The notes under the pieces: model-generated
The model's database searches: none
The model's input: the letters and a program-made list of their open reading frames with translations, nothing else
Told to the model about the DNA's origin: nothing
Position numbers and translations under genes: made by a program
Assembly (NCBI GenBank): GCA_003194525.1
Contig: NBIV01000169.1
Location: 1-64,000 of the forward strand
Length of the DNA stretch: 64,000 nt
Source of the DNA: Gracilariopsis chorda
Lineage: Eukaryota > Rhodophyta > Florideophyceae > Gracilariales > Gracilariaceae
Reading direction: 5' to 3'
Part shown: in pieces, positions 1 to 11,220 of the stretch
How positions within the stretch are numbered: position 1 is the stretch's first letter
Layout of the letters: each line of letters opens with the position of its first letter

Positions 1-115
1 AACGCACGCAGTGTCAACCACACTCTCCGTGTCCGCGGTTGCTTTTCAGCTCACCACGAAACTGGTTATGACCGAGGTTGTATGTGCTCCGTGCTCGGAG
101 ATATCATTCGCCACA

Positions 116-1457
116 TTAGTGACCACACCGAGTCCGGTTCACTACTTCCTCCTTCGCTACCCAGCGACTCGCTCGACAGGGTGCATCCGGGTCCGCGGAG
201 ACGGCCTTCTCGCTTTGTGATGCGTTCAACTCCTCCCTGCTCCGGGGGTGCTCATACGACGATGCCGTATTCCCGATGCGGGCTCGTCCACTGTTCCCAA
301 CCTTCTCCCGTGCCGGGCTTACCACGCGTTCCGTGACGGCAGTACCCTTGCTCTGAAGGGCCTCGGTTAGCGCAGAGTGCGGCGCGAGGGAACTCGCTCG
401 CAAAGCCGTATGAAACGGGACACCGTCCGACGCCGGAGCTTCCTTCCGCGATGGCGCGATCGATTCCCGTCCCTCCCCCTCCTTAGGTGAGAGGGCGGTG
501 GGTTCAGGCTGAAGGACCTCCGCGGGCGGAGTAACGGTTAGGCGTTTGGGGTCAAGCGTGGGTTGCACAATACGCGCGGCGCGCTCAACCGGTTGATCGG
601 CAATCGGAACATCCGAGAGTCCCCGTTCCAGGTGCGGTAAGACGGGTGGGTGGGACAGAAGCAGGATTATCCGTTGGCGTAGTTACGAAGTCATCCTCCG
701 GGATCGTCACGAGCGGTGATGAGGCCTCAGGGGGCGCAGGCGCGTGGGTTACGCGGTCGCGTGAGACGCGTTCGTGCTGGTTATCGATGTCCAGTACGAC
801 TGTGTCGTCGGCGACGGAAACCACCGGATAGGGTCCATTCACTATCGGTGACAACTTGTGGCGCTTCTCCTTTTCGGGATTATTATATTCCTTTCGCAGG
901 AAGACAGAATCCCCTTCAGAGACCTGGGGTATCGGGGTACGAATCTTCGCGTCGAAGTTCTGTTTGTATGCATCCTGGGCTTTTCCCATAGCCTTTCGGG
1001 CGGTAGGGACCATGTTCTTCAACCATTCCTTCCAGGAATCTCGATATAACCTTGGTGAAGGGTACCCCGAGACGTTCGGTTGCGCTTCAAAAGCCATGGG
1101 TGGCGGAATCAGAGACAGGACCAGCTCAAATGGAGCGAGGGTCGTGACCCGGTGTACCTGGGTGTTATACGCGTACGTAATAGCGTCCGTGTACGAGTCC
1201 CATTCCATGGGGTGATCCGCGACATACGCGCGCAGTGCGTTTGAGCATAGTACGATTGAATCGTTCCACTTGTCCGTTACACTGCGGGTGGTAGGTGGTA
1301 GTAAACATATTCTTCATTCCCAAGATTTCTACATACGTCCTGAAAGAACTTTGAGGTAAATTGAGATCCGTTGTCGGAGAGTAGATGTACCGGCGGGCCG
1401 TAAGTAAAGACCCAGTGGGTTACGAACGCACGCGCAACCACGTCCGCGGTAATCCGT
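116..1457 (-). pseudogene. pol part 3: integrase core and C-terminal tail, frameshifted
   Basis: Translation of the minus strand gives the rest of the integrase in pieces from different frames. One piece has VHLLSDNGSQFTS with the second catalytic Asp (about 1370). The next has YHPQCNGQVERFNRTML with the catalytic Glu (about 1270). A longer open piece (585-1208) begins MEWDSYTDAITYAYNTQVH and holds a VFLRKEY..KLSPIVNGPYPVV beta-barrel-like C-terminal domain. The breaks are at about 1339-1340 and 1240-1242, each a short run with apparently one base too many. From 568 to 116 is a low-complexity Pro/Glu/Ser-rich tail in another frame. I see no clear chromodomain before the window edge. Confidence 0.8.
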
Positions 1458-2873
1458 TTAAGCGGTACTGTTTCTCACCAACTTTGAGAAGCGGTCAGTA
1501 ATGACGAGAAGATACTTGTAACCACGTTTGGTTTTGACAAGCTCGCCCAAGATATCAATAGCGACATATTCGAGTGGCGCCCGTGCCGGGAATAGTGTTA
1601 ACTTCTTCGAGTACTTCCGAAGTTTCACATTATTCTTCGCACATTCCACGCACGAGCGGCGAACTGCATAGCAGTCAAATGCCATAGCAGGCCAATAGAA
1701 GTCCCTGCGAAGGGTCAGGTATAGCTTCCTCCCGCCGGGATGTGCATCCAACTTCGCGTAATGCGATAGATGCAAGACGCGCTGCTGCAGCGTGTGAGGT
1801 AAAACGATCTGTGGGGCCCGTGTCAGCGACCTGACTAGGTAGCCTCGATCGTTCACCGCAAAGGGTATCTGTGCACCCCCGTTAAGACGGGCACGAATCT
1901 GGGCACAGAAAGGATCCTGCTGTTGTTCACGGATCATTTCCTCAGAGGATATGGGAACAACCTGGCCATCCGGAGGATCCGTAGGGCTTGCAGCCAGAAT
2001 ATCATCACAGATGTCATCCCCATTCACGTCTGGGTCGTCTTCTTCCGTTCCCTCCGGGGATTGTGCCATGAAACATGGTATTTCCAGATCGTCCACCGGT
2101 TCGGTTTCCGCTGATGTTCCTAGGCGCGATAGGGCGTCAGCCTGAGTATTCAGGGATCCCTTCTTGTAGAGGACATCAAATGTAAATTCCGAGAGTCGGA
2201 GACGCCAACGCATGAGGCGGCCCGACGGTTCTCGAATTTCGAGTAGCCAACGGAGAGCCGAGTGATCGGTGTGAACCTTGAAATGGTTACCCATAAGGTA
2301 TGGGCGAAGCGTTGCCAACGCCCAAACAACAGCAAGACACTCCTTCTCGGACACCGAGTAGTTGCGCTCGTGAACGTTCAACGAACGTGACCAATATCCG
2401 ATCGGATGTCTTTCTCCTTCTTCCGTGACTTGAAACAACGCACAACCCACCTGGTGGGCACTTGAGTCAGTATCCACTTCGAAGGGTAAGTCCGGGTGCG
2501 GTAAGGCCAGAACTGGCGGGGACGTTACAGCGTCGACAAGAGACGAGAATGCTGACGACTCAGCCTCGTCAAAGACGTCCAGTTCGGTGGGTTGTCCTTT
2601 CCGGAGGAGTGCGTTAAGCGGTGCTGACAAGTCGGCGAAGTTCGGAACGAATCGGCGATATACATTGCAAAGTCCTAGGAAGTATCGAAGCTCCGTTTGA
2701 TTAGTCGGATGTTTCGCCTTCCGAAGTGATTTCACTCTTGCTTCATCGATTGAAAGCTGTCCGGGGCGGATGATGTGTCCCAGATATTTTACCGAATCGG
2801 CGCAGAACTCACACTTTCCCAGCTTCAGGGTGGTGCCCGCGTTGCGGAGCACTGTCAAGACTTTCCCGGACAT
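1458..2873 (-). pseudogene. pol part 2: RT connection, RNase H and integrase zinc domain
   Basis: The frame continues the RT thumb (LGKCEFCADSVKYLGHII), then the connection (YRRFVPNFADLSAPLNALL) and an RNase H with DTDSSAHQVGCALFQ, EKECLAVVWAL and the HTDHSALRWLL block. RNase H ends near DALSRLG, which is typical of gypsy elements. A spacer leads to the integrase HHCC-type domain (YPARNR-equivalent region with H, H, C..C, VRRSCVECAKN) and the first integrase core strand (VAIDILGEL..YKYLLVITDRFSK). The frame is lost at about 1471-1473, again at a short homopolymer (TTT on the plus strand). Confidence 0.9.
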
Positions 2874-4626
2874 GGGATAGGTGATCGTCCAAGTTATTGG
2901 AGAACACTATAATGTCGTCCAAGTATACCAGACAGCTGGTCCATTTGAAACTCGCCAAGAGGATATCGATTGCCCGTTGGAATGTAGCTGGGGCATTCGT
3001 TAGTCCAAACGGCATTCGCTTAAAGCGATATAGTCCTTGATGGCACACAAACGTGGTCTTATCACGATCTTCTTTCCTAATAGGGACCTGCCAGTATCCC
3101 GAATCGGCATCAAGGGTAGTGAACACCGTGGCGCTCCCCAGGGAGTCAATGTACTCGTCCATTCGTGGAATCGGATAGAAGTCCTGGACGGTAACCGCAT
3201 TCAGGCGGCGGTAATCCACACAGAAACGCCATGATCCATCCGCTTTCGGAACAAGGACAACAGGAGAAGCCCAAGGGGATTGTGCTGCTTCGATAACTCC
3301 AGCTCGCAGCATCTTCTCCACCTGAGATTTCTCTTCCCCCCTTGCTTTAGGGCCTGCCCGATACGGGTGCTGTGCAATAGGCCGTGTATCCGGCAACAAA
3401 TCAATCCGATGTTCGGTTACCCCTATCGTCCCCAGGGAACCGTCCCACATGGCGGTAAAGTCCCTGAGCATGTCACGAAACTTCTCACGATGAGATTCAT
3501 TAATGTGATCCAAATCCAACTTATCCAAAGCCTGTTCTGGGTCTAACGCAGTATCTGCCGATGCTGAAGTCGTGCTCTTCTGAGCTTCTTCGACAGTCGA
3601 ATCTGAACTTTCCCGGGCGGGATCCAACGGAACGAACGGGACCTCCTCCCCCTCCTTAGGGTCTTGTATTCCGAGAACGTCGGATATCGGAATCTTTGTA
3701 GGAAGGATAGCCAACGGATGCGGAAGCATGTTGCCCAGGACCTGGTTTTTAACCAACCACTGAGTGGTAGTTCCGAGGTTAGCAACGAGAACCTTAAAGG
3801 GTTTGTCCGGCTGGACGGATACGATCCCATTTGCTAATGCGAGACGGCGCTGTTCGTAGAGCGAGGGAGCGGTTGAACAACCTGCAACCCGTGGTTTTTG
3901 GATGTTACCGAGACCCACACCTGAGATTCCTTCGGGATCGAAACTGGGTTCCGCGACGCGAATCTTCGTAGATGCTCGATCCACATTGGACGCTTCCTGA
4001 GCAGCACGTAAAGGTACCCGTTTACGGGAGGCGTGTCGCAAGGGCTTCCGTACAATCGGGATGGTCGAACCGTTGGCCAATTCCACGGATCTGGAGCGAG
4101 GGCGGATAGCTTCCACGAAGCGGTCACAGAAATCACAACCGAGGATGACCGGTGCAGCAAGAGAATCGCATACGATGAAGTCCAACTTCACCACGTAGGT
4201 GCCTAGTCTGAGTACCAGAGGAATTGTTCCAAGAGTCTGGAGCGGGTTGTTATTAGCGTCCGCCAGATCCAGACTTGGACCAATGCGAATGCATTTCCGC
4301 ATGGCGGGTGGAATAATCCCGATATTGATCAGGTTCGGAGCGGCACCTGTATCCAGGACAGATAACTGACGAACCATGAACTGGTTAGAGAGACTGAGGT
4401 CACTATAAACTTTATAGTTCCTCTTGGCCATTACCAAAACTCGATCCGGGATGCGGAGGTTACGGGACCGTATCCACGGACGACGCAGAGCCACTAAGTG
4501 GTCCGAGCTCACGTCTTCTTGAGCCAGTTTCCTCGTAAGGATTTTGGAAGGGGAGCGAAGCGGTGGCGCCTCAGGCGTCTTCAACTTCGGCTTGGAAGAC
4601 ACCCCTCCCGTGGGGGAGACTCCCAA
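2809..4626 (-). pseudogene. pol part 1: aspartic protease and reverse transcriptase
   Basis: The protease active site reads LDTGAAPNLI (around 4340-4360), followed by the flap and GCDFC region. The RT follows with standard gypsy blocks: SPWASPVVLVPKADGSWRF, CVDYRRLNAVT, and the catalytic YLDDIIVFSNN (about 2890-2930). After the YLDD box and thumb start, the frame is lost near 2865-2867, where a run of three C (plus strand) appears to hold one extra base. The remaining RT thumb and RNase H continue in the adjacent frame. The first in-frame codon at 4626 is GTG, so the natural start is probably by frameshift or by fusion to gag. Domain calls are secure. Confidence 0.9.
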
Positions 4627-4823
4627 GATTAGTTTTTCGGGACCGAATCGACCGCTGGGTGCGGATGAGCCCGTTCCAAAAGGTTTGGGTTGTTACCGTT
4701 CGTGGTTTTCGCGGCTTCTCGAGCTTGAGCATTGTGGACCGCAGTCTTTGCGTCTTCATACGAATTACTCGGGACACGAGCCTTATGCTCCGGTGGGAGA
4801 TTCTCATAAATTCCCACGATCTT

Positions 4824-6671
4824 TCACATCTCGCGAATGGGGAGGGTACACTGCGACGCAGTATGACCTTCAAGGTAACAAATGTAGCAAATCAGCGGGG
4901 CTGAACGTGTTCCGGTGGCATGGGGCATCATTCCGCGGTGCTGAGGGTGTTGTGGTTGTAATGCTAGTTGCTTCGGGTTGGACCATCCCGGGCGGGAGTG
5001 TCGTGTGGCGCTCGACGCGTAGGCTAGCGGGGCTGGGGGAACCCGACCGGGGTTTGCGTAAAAGGCCGGATCTACCACGGGTGGTGTAACCGTGGACGGC
5101 AGTTCCGAGGTTGCCAACGACTGTTCGAGACTGCCAAGATACTGGATGTTATCCGCAAATCCGGAAGTTGGTCCCGGGTTAGGGAGAGATGCCGAGGAAG
5201 CCTCGTTCTCGACGAAGAGAGCCTTCGACGACCGACGCCTCGGGTCTCTCGCTCTGAGGGTGTCACCCTCAGCCTGCGCGTACTGGACCAGTTCCAGATA
5301 CGTCGCCTTGCGCTTCTCTTCCCTGTAGCGGGACACCAGTGCCCTGATACCAGGATCTAAACCATCCAACAGCATGGAGCAACGCTCAAAAGCGGTAAAC
5401 ACATTTCCAAAATGATGAAACGCTTTATTCAAGCGAGTTGAATACGACGTTTCCGTTTCACCAGGCTTCTGTTTCGTATCGCGAACCGCCACGATGGCTT
5501 GACTGATTGCAGTTCCCGTCGCGTACGACCTGAGCAGGTAGTGTACAGCCTCGGGCCAGCACGTAACACCTCCTTCTGAGGCACTGGACGAACCCCTGAC
5601 CGAGTTGTACTGATCTTTAGCCATTCCTGAAAGAAAGTATGGCAACGCAACGTATGCCTGCGCCTCACTCATTTCGAGTACGTCTGCTTCCTGCACAAAG
5701 CGGGCCAGAAAATCCAACACGAGGATCGGATCTTCACCGGAGAACTTCTGCTTAAGCATCGTCACATTCATACGACGTATGAGATCCTTCACCCGACCGG
5801 TGTCTCTCGAACTTCGAGTGCCCGAAGAGTCTTCCAATCGGTAATAACGATAGGACAACAGCTTCCTGTAAAGGGGATTCGTCGGTTTCAATTCCTTCAA
5901 GCCGAGATGACGGTGACCTTTCTCCCGCGCACGGATTGCTCCATGGGAGGTGTAGGTAGCCCTCGAACTAGGTTCTTCTCCGCGACGGCGGCCTCTCCCT
6001 TCACGCGATGATCTCGAAGGCGAGCTACTCGAACTTGTTTCCGAGTCGGAACTTGACGAAACTTCATAACGATGAACTCTCTTTCCAGGGTGACGGGGGA
6101 GGTGACTGGAGCGGTGTTGGGTTGAGATGACCTTCACTTCCTCCTGTCTCGGAGCGTTCAGGTCTTCTCTGAGCAACGCTTCCAGCGTGTCCATACGTCC
6201 GGTTACCCGCATCATATGAGTTTTAACTTCCTCCACGAACTCCCGATATCCTTCTACGAAGGCAGCCGGAGTACCCAGACACTCCAGAATGGAATTCACA
6301 TCAGCTCTCAGGAGACGAATATCTCTCGATTAATCCCGAGCCAGGGAGTCACTCCATCGCCGTTCCAACTCGGTAACTTGCTGCGAGAGGGAGGCGTGGG
6401 CCACATTGGCAATGTCGATTCTCGACTCGAGGAGATGGTACTTAGGCGAACCGGGTTTCGGGGGGACAGCCGACGGCGTTTCGACCACCGGAGGTGGCGT
6501 AGTGGCCACAGCTGTCACGGCTCGAGGCACCGAGGTTGCCGATGGGATTCCTTGGGATTCCAGACCGACGGCATCGGTAAGTAGTTGTTCCGGAATGGAC
6601 CTTCGTGATCTCGCCGCTGCGGCGTTCCGTTGCGGACCATTCCTGGGGGAACTCGGAGCTGTGGGCAGCAT
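4824..6671 (-). pseudogene. gag of the gypsy element, with an internal stop
   Basis: Structural polyprotein that would form the virus-like particle. The frame opens at an ATG at 6671. It runs through a proline-rich N-terminus and a TAA at 6330-6332, and continues in the same frame to a TGA at 4824-4826. The middle holds a Ser/Arg-rich basic stretch (about 5990-6110). After it comes a retrotransposon gag-type core with the motif FLARFVQEADVLEMSEAQAY. Just before the end is a CCHC zinc knuckle, CYICYLEGHTASQC (CX2CX4HX4C). The same frame continues past the TGA to 4629 with plausible coding sequence, so the gag-pol linker is also interrupted. Because two stops are in frame, I call it a pseudogene. 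The gag assignment rests on the knuckle and the position upstream of protease. Confidence 0.85.
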
Positions 6672-7733
6672 ACTGCAGATAGCCGTCCACGGCTTACTTC
6701 ACCAGTCCCACGGCTTGGGAATCTCAACGAATGAGCAAAAAGGGATAAAAGGAAAAAGGGGAAGCGGACTTCCGACAGGCCGGATTGAAAGCCAAACCCG
6801 TTCTAGGTCGGGAGACCACTTGTGGTGCAATCCCGGTGTGGGAAAGGCACCCAAGGCAGCTCGAAGCCTTGCTCTCTTGGAGAGGTAGGCCCAGCTGGGT
6901 AGAGCCCTCCGTGTCCCGTATGACGGGTGTAACTCCGTCGGGAGCCTGGATGTACCTCGGAGGTTTAGGGGTTAGAACGGGTCGGAACCATGGCTGGTAC
7001 GGAAGTAGCCTGCGAGCAGGGGAACAAAAGAGGGAAAGGGACCACCCGACGGGGGCGTGCAGAAAGCGGGAACAGATCCCGGAGGGGGGTGCCGATACAC
7101 ACACACGAACACGCACCGTACGGCGGTTAGGGGATATGAGGGGAAGAGATGGTCTCACGGTCTCACGACACACGTCGGTAATATCAATACCCAAAACTGG
7201 GGCGGAGATAGGGCCTGTACGGGCGGTCACACTACAACAATGAATACCACGAGTGGTCACAACCCACTGGGTACGACGAGCATGGTCTCCTCAGTGGTGC
7301 GAGTCGGGTGAAACTACCGGGCAAGCGGTGTACCTCCGCGAGGAGTTAGACACTTCGCATGGCGAATAGAGTCAGAGCCGAACTCTCTTTTCTTTTCTTG
7401 GTGAGCTCGCCGTCGTGCGGCCGACGCTCAAGTACTAGCTCAGTGTAGTACAGTAGGTAGTGCACTAGCCTAAGTAAAATTAACCCCTAAACTACACTAA
7501 AATAAGTAGCCATTTTGGGCCTCCTGGCCGGGGCTGTAGCCACGTGTCCACCACCCTTGCCAGGCAAGTACCACAAAATATGAATGTTCCCATAACCACC
7601 CTGGGTAACCCGACCGCTAATTAGCCCGGTAAACGGGGGCTAAAACTCATGCATCCCGCTTCATCGCTCGCACCGAGTACACCTTAGATATGAGTTTCAC
7701 CATCGCCCGTACGCGGGAATGTATTGCACTACA
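6672..7733 (-). repeat. Presumed 5' LTR and leader of the gypsy element
   Basis: Upstream of the gag ATG there is about 1 kb without a conserved protein. It lies between the gag start and the different gypsy remnant at 7770, where LTR plus leader is expected. The minus-strand sequence near 7733 begins TGTAGTGCAATAC, a plausible LTR start. No second LTR is in the window to align with it, so the LTR/leader boundary and primer-binding site are not assigned. Confidence 0.5.
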
Positions 7734-7769
7734 ATTCCGACTAAAAGTGGTTGTATAAGTTTTCAAGTA

Positions 7770-8775
7770 CAGCTGCTGAAAACGTGGTTTAGGCGATCGT
7801 CGATTGGTGCGCAGCTTTTTTCACACCAAAGGATCTCATGTCCGACGGACCTGCTTACTTCGGCAACGAAAATGTAAGCTTACTCTGCAAATTTCTACGT
7901 GTTCCGCATCACTTCACACTTCCATGCACTCCGTGGAGCAACGGAGCAGTGGAGCGTTTAGGAAAGGAAGTTATTCGAACCTTAAGAGCATAGAAATCCG
8001 AACTACAAATAGATTTCAAGGAATGGACAGATTTGCTACCAGTGATACAGAGCATCCTCAACAATTCTGCCTCTTTGCACCGAATGAACATTGCACCAGT
8101 AACCGCTTTTCTTGGCATGGAGCCGTCTCCACCCATCTCCTCGTCCTCCTGTTCCTCCACTCGTAAAGCTATGAAAGTTTCGGAGGCCACCCAGTAGCGC
8201 TGCGTTAACATCAAGGCCTTACAGGAAGATTTCGCACAGCTTTACTCTCTGGTACAAAATGCACTCCAGAAGAACCGACTGGCATCAAAGGAAAAGGCGT
8301 CGAGAGGCACCGTCCCAAACTTTTTCGAAGGTGCTAATGTCTTGGTGGCGCACAGCAATTTTCATGGGGAGGAGAAACTCGAATTGTGATGGTGCGGACC
8401 TCACCGAATCCAAAAAGCTCTAACAGATTACGTATTTCAAATGGAAGATCTACGCAGTGGTCTAGCGGAAGGAATTCATTGTTCTCGCCTCAAAAACTAT
8501 CATAAAAGCTTGTTGAACACAAAGAATATAATTTCGCACGTTATAGCGTCGGAAATTGGAATATAAGCCAAAAGTTTAATGAAACTGGTAAAAACGAAAG
8601 TAGAGCTCATGGTTCAAGTGCGCTGGAAGGCATTAAGCACAAAGCAAGACCGTTTGGAACCACTAGCGAGGATATAACAAGATTTCACCTTCATGCTACA
8701 GCGCCTGCTTAAGTCTGACAATATTCTGTGCGACCTGGTATGCGACGCTCGTTTGAAATTTTCTTTTTAAAAGAG
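7770..8775 (+). mobile_element. Integrase and chromodomain remnant of a second Ty3/gypsy family
   Basis: On the plus strand one frame reads AIVDWCAAFF, then LMSDGPAYFGNE (integrase core, second catalytic Asp region). It continues with TLPCTPWSNGAVERLGKEV (catalytic Glu) and a helix ending NNSASLHRMNIAPVTAFLGM. After a break come NFFEGANVLVAHSNF, CGPHRIQKALTDYVFQMEDL (integrase C-terminal barrel) and VQVRWKALSTKQDRLEPLA (chromodomain-like). Stops at about 7991, 8194, 8387, 8563 and 8677 interrupt it. This layout resembles chromodomain gypsy elements known from oomycetes and other protists, and differs from the element at 1-7733 in both sequence and strand. gag, protease and RT are absent here, so it is a truncated fossil abutting the other element. 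Confidence 0.8.
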
Positions 8776-9225
8776 AAGAGTGTAGCCGTTTCCGGCTGCA
8801 TAGTGCTGGACAGAACCCATAAACGCTACTTAAACTCTAGTTGTAGGTTACACTAGCGTAGGTAGCTTATCAAATTCTTACAGTTCCCAATTGGGGAACA
8901 CGGTAGTGGCATTTAAGCCCCAAGAGCATCGCCTCTCAGTAAATCGAGGTATCAAACCTCACTGTTAGGCATTCCCCCCCAACTGTGGCCCTAAGTGAAA
9001 AAGACTGGGAGGGGGTGGAGTCCCTATGAGATTCGATCTCATTTTAAGGGCCAACCCCCTCTCGCCGCTTCCACCCCAGGCGCGTCCGCCTCAGCAGATG
9101 CGCGCGCTGCGACACGGTTGTTCAGCTTTGTCGTGTGGAACGCCGCCGTCCAACGCTACCTTGTAAACCGCCCCCGCCTTTCTCACTCACCTGCAGCCCA
9201 ACGACAGCAAACGCTGAACTTCGTC

Positions 9226-9465
9226 ATGAGAGGAGGAAACGGAGCTAAAGCCACCACCAACCGCAAGTGCAATGCCGCAAAGAACAAGAAGGCCAAGGGC
9301 TCTCAGATCGATTCCAATCAGTCCGCCATGAACATCATTTGCAACATTTGTCGCGCCACCTTCATGTGCACTATGAAAGAAGCCTCCCTGTGCCAGCACG
9401 CTGAGAGAAAGTATCCCAAGCATCAATTCACCGACTGCTTCCCTCATCTTGCCAAGTCCAACTAG
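9226..9465 (+). CDS. SERF/ZNF706-like small zinc-binding protein (At2g23090 type)
   Basis: A 79-residue protein starting at the ATG at 9226. The N-terminal half is the basic 4F5/SERF-type segment (MRGGNGAKA..RKCNAAKNKK). The second half is a single zinc finger: MNIICNICRATFMC, then H and H in CQHAERKYPKHQFTDCFPHL. Plant At2g23090 and animal ZNF706 share this order and length. Family members are small, highly charged nuclear or cytosolic proteins. SERF proteins influence protein aggregation, but the exact role of the zinc version is not established. The frame is open back to 8995, but upstream residues do not match the family, so I use the internal ATG. The gene is intronless and complete. Confidence 0.88.
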   Translation: MRGGNGAKATTNRKCNAAKNKKAKGSQIDSNQSAMNIICNICRATFMCTMKEASLCQHAERKYPKHQFTDCFPHLAKSN

Positions 9466-10126
9466 CCGCCATATCAGCAAGCGCTATCCTCACACCCCGT
9501 ATCCCAACGTCACATTACTGCGCATGTACATCTCTGTCCGCATTGCTTCGCTTGCGCTTGGAAACCTTTCAGTTCGAGTCAAAACCATTTGCCTTCGCTC
9601 CCAACCTTCGCCACCTGCCTCTCCTGCCTGCAACACCAAGGATACCCGTGGAAATGAAAAGCGCTAGGACGATTGAGAGCACCAGGGCGGCAAAAGCATT
9701 AGTGAGGCAACCAGCCATGGAGTCGTGAACGTCGCCCACATGGAACGAGGGCAAGTTTTTGCTACCGACCCGACGTCAGCGTGAAGTGGACGTAGACGTC
9801 CGCGAACTGTGTGAGAGAAACTTCTCCGTTCTACACCTACGTAGTCTTGGTAGTCACACCAATAGGCCCGGTTCTACCAAAGCGAAGAATATACGGAGCA
9901 GACAGGAATACAGCCCAAGTTATCGATTGCCCATTTTGAAGTCTCTTTGAGCTTTTGTCATCATGTGTAGAAACAGAAGAGACACGCTAGCTGCCACCGC
10001 GCGCGATCGCGCAGCCATGTCGTCTCACCACCGCCGCCACCATTCGCAGTACCGCATCTCTATTGCAACGTATACACGCAAGAAGAAGCAGTTTATTGAC
10101 ATCATAAGGAAAGATGGTAGCATATA
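9466..10126. other. Intergenic region with one micro-ORF
   Basis: 3' flank of the zinc-protein gene. The only coding-looking item is a 37-codon plus-strand ORF at 10018-10131 (starts MSSHHRRHHSQYRISI, very basic). It overlaps the end of the minus-strand gene at 10127 by 5 nt. No family recognised; it may be chance. Confidence 0.4.
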
Positions 10127-10555
10127 TTAGTCCTCCCTCTGCAATTCTTCATCTATTGCTGTGGCCACCGCAAGCATAACACCCCTCACAAGGGGACGCC
10201 GACGAATCCGCGCCACGAATACCATTCCTTCGAGAATCTCTTGTATATATAAAAGGGGAAGGCGCTCCAAACGATATTGAAGGGAAGGCTGCAGCTCACC
10301 TACTTTCTGATGGCCATCCACTAGAGCCAGGAGTAGGCCACCAAACTGGGCAACATCGTGAGATGGGTTGATGGCGCTGTCCTCAGGCATCAGACCATAC
10401 TCTGCCTGAATTGAGAGCGCCTCTTCGGTGGAAGGCCCGGCCTCGGAAGCTTCGTCATCGATGAAACGATTGCGTTTACAAGGTGGTTCCGGGGACGAAT
10501 CGTCGGATATCTCTCGAACAAGCCTGGTGACATTCGGACGTGGATGTTTAGGCAT
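10127..10555 (-). CDS. Hypothetical protein, 142 aa
   Basis: Complete intronless frame with ATG at 10555 and a TATA-like box (TATATAG region, 10610-10616) about 55 nt upstream on the same strand. The N-terminal 45 residues are charged and Ser/Pro-rich with a possible nuclear signal (PPCKRNRF). The C-terminal two thirds look like a compact helical domain (VAQFGGLLLALVDGHQKV; LPLLYIQEILEGMVFVAR; RGVMLAVATAIDEELQRED). I do not recognise a family. The promoter element, balanced composition and helical C-terminus make it more likely real than chance. Confidence 0.55.
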   Translation of the reverse strand: MPKHPRPNVTRLVREISDDSSPEPPCKRNRFIDDEASEAGPSTEEALSIQAEYGLMPEDSAINPSHDVAQFGGLLLALVDGHQKVGELQPSLQYRLERLPLLYIQEILEGMVFVARIRRRPLVRGVMLAVATAIDEELQRED

Positions 10556-10609
10556 AGTGGGGTGGTTGGAACAATGTTGCTGGAACCATCTGGTGCGGGA
10601 ACAACGTAC

Positions 10610-10616
10610 TATATAG
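10610..10616 (-). promoter_or_regulatory. TATA-like box of the 142-aa gene
   Basis: TATATA on the minus strand, 55 nt upstream of the ATG at 10555, a normal distance for a short 5' leader. Confidence 0.45.
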
Positions 10617-10639
10617 ACTCAAAAATACCCTAGGAGGTA

Positions 10640-11160
10640 CAATTCCTTTCGCCAAACTGGTCCGTCATGGCGAGGAAGTGTCCCATGACCGATTGTTATG
10701 AGTTTTTTACTTAAATTTAGTATGCGAAACTACAGGGTATTCATATAGAACGATTGTCTATAAAAGCCCGAGTTCGGTGGCCTCCAAGCCAACTCGGGCC
10801 AGAACACTTCTCCTCTCTTCGGCAACCCCCACCTTCTCTTAGAGCAGTCTGCTCCTCCCTGCCATCAACCATACTTTTTCCCATCTACTCTTTCACTTGG
10901 TGCGGCTTGGTCTCCCGCACCTTTACACGTGCTTTTACTAACACCGCCCTTGTTTGGGCTCATCATCTGTGGCACGGTGCACTTCGGCCGCATACTAGAC
11001 CTAAAGTTTTGATCGTGCGTGTTGGCCGTGGTGCTATATCAGGAGTGGTCATCAGCACTACGCTAGATCTAAGGTTTTGATCGCGTAGGTTATCCGCTGG
11101 TGCAGTCTCTTCGCTACATTGTCCCAAGCTTGTTCGCTTGTTATATAATCACTACCTGAT
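10640..11160 (+). repeat. LTR-like regulatory repeat (candidate solo LTR)
   Basis: A TATAAAAG box at 10760-10766 is followed immediately by a perfect 9-bp hairpin (GCCCGAGTT 10766-10774, AACTCGGGC 10791-10799) at the expected transcription start. A pyrimidine-rich non-coding stretch follows. Two imperfect direct repeats (CTAGACCTAAAGTTTTGATCG and CTAGATCTAAGGTTTTGATCG) lie at about 10998-11020 and 11063-11085. This promoter/R-region arrangement without a protein is what a solo LTR would leave. No second copy or target duplication was seen in the window, so ends are approximate. Confidence 0.35.
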
Positions 11161-11220
11161 TCCTTTGCTACGTAATACATTGGTTATTTGACGCAGTTTG
11201 TTTCTGTTTACTACATTGGC

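Larger units (their letters stand above)
1..7733 (-). mobile_element. Degenerate Ty3/gypsy LTR retrotransposon (left end outside window)
   Basis: Read on the minus strand, the order is leader/LTR, gag with a zinc knuckle, aspartic protease, reverse transcriptase, RNase H, zinc-binding integrase N-domain, integrase core and C-terminal region. RT before integrase is the Ty3/gypsy order. The element enters at the right and runs off the left edge of the window, so the second LTR is not visible. A possible LTR start, reading TGTAGTGCAATAC on the minus strand, is at 7733, but I could not define the inner LTR edge or the primer-binding site. The copy is dead: in-frame stops interrupt gag (6330, 4824) and single-base shifts break pol (near 2866, 1472, 1340 and 1241). 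Element identity is near certain; its ends are not. Confidence 0.9.
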
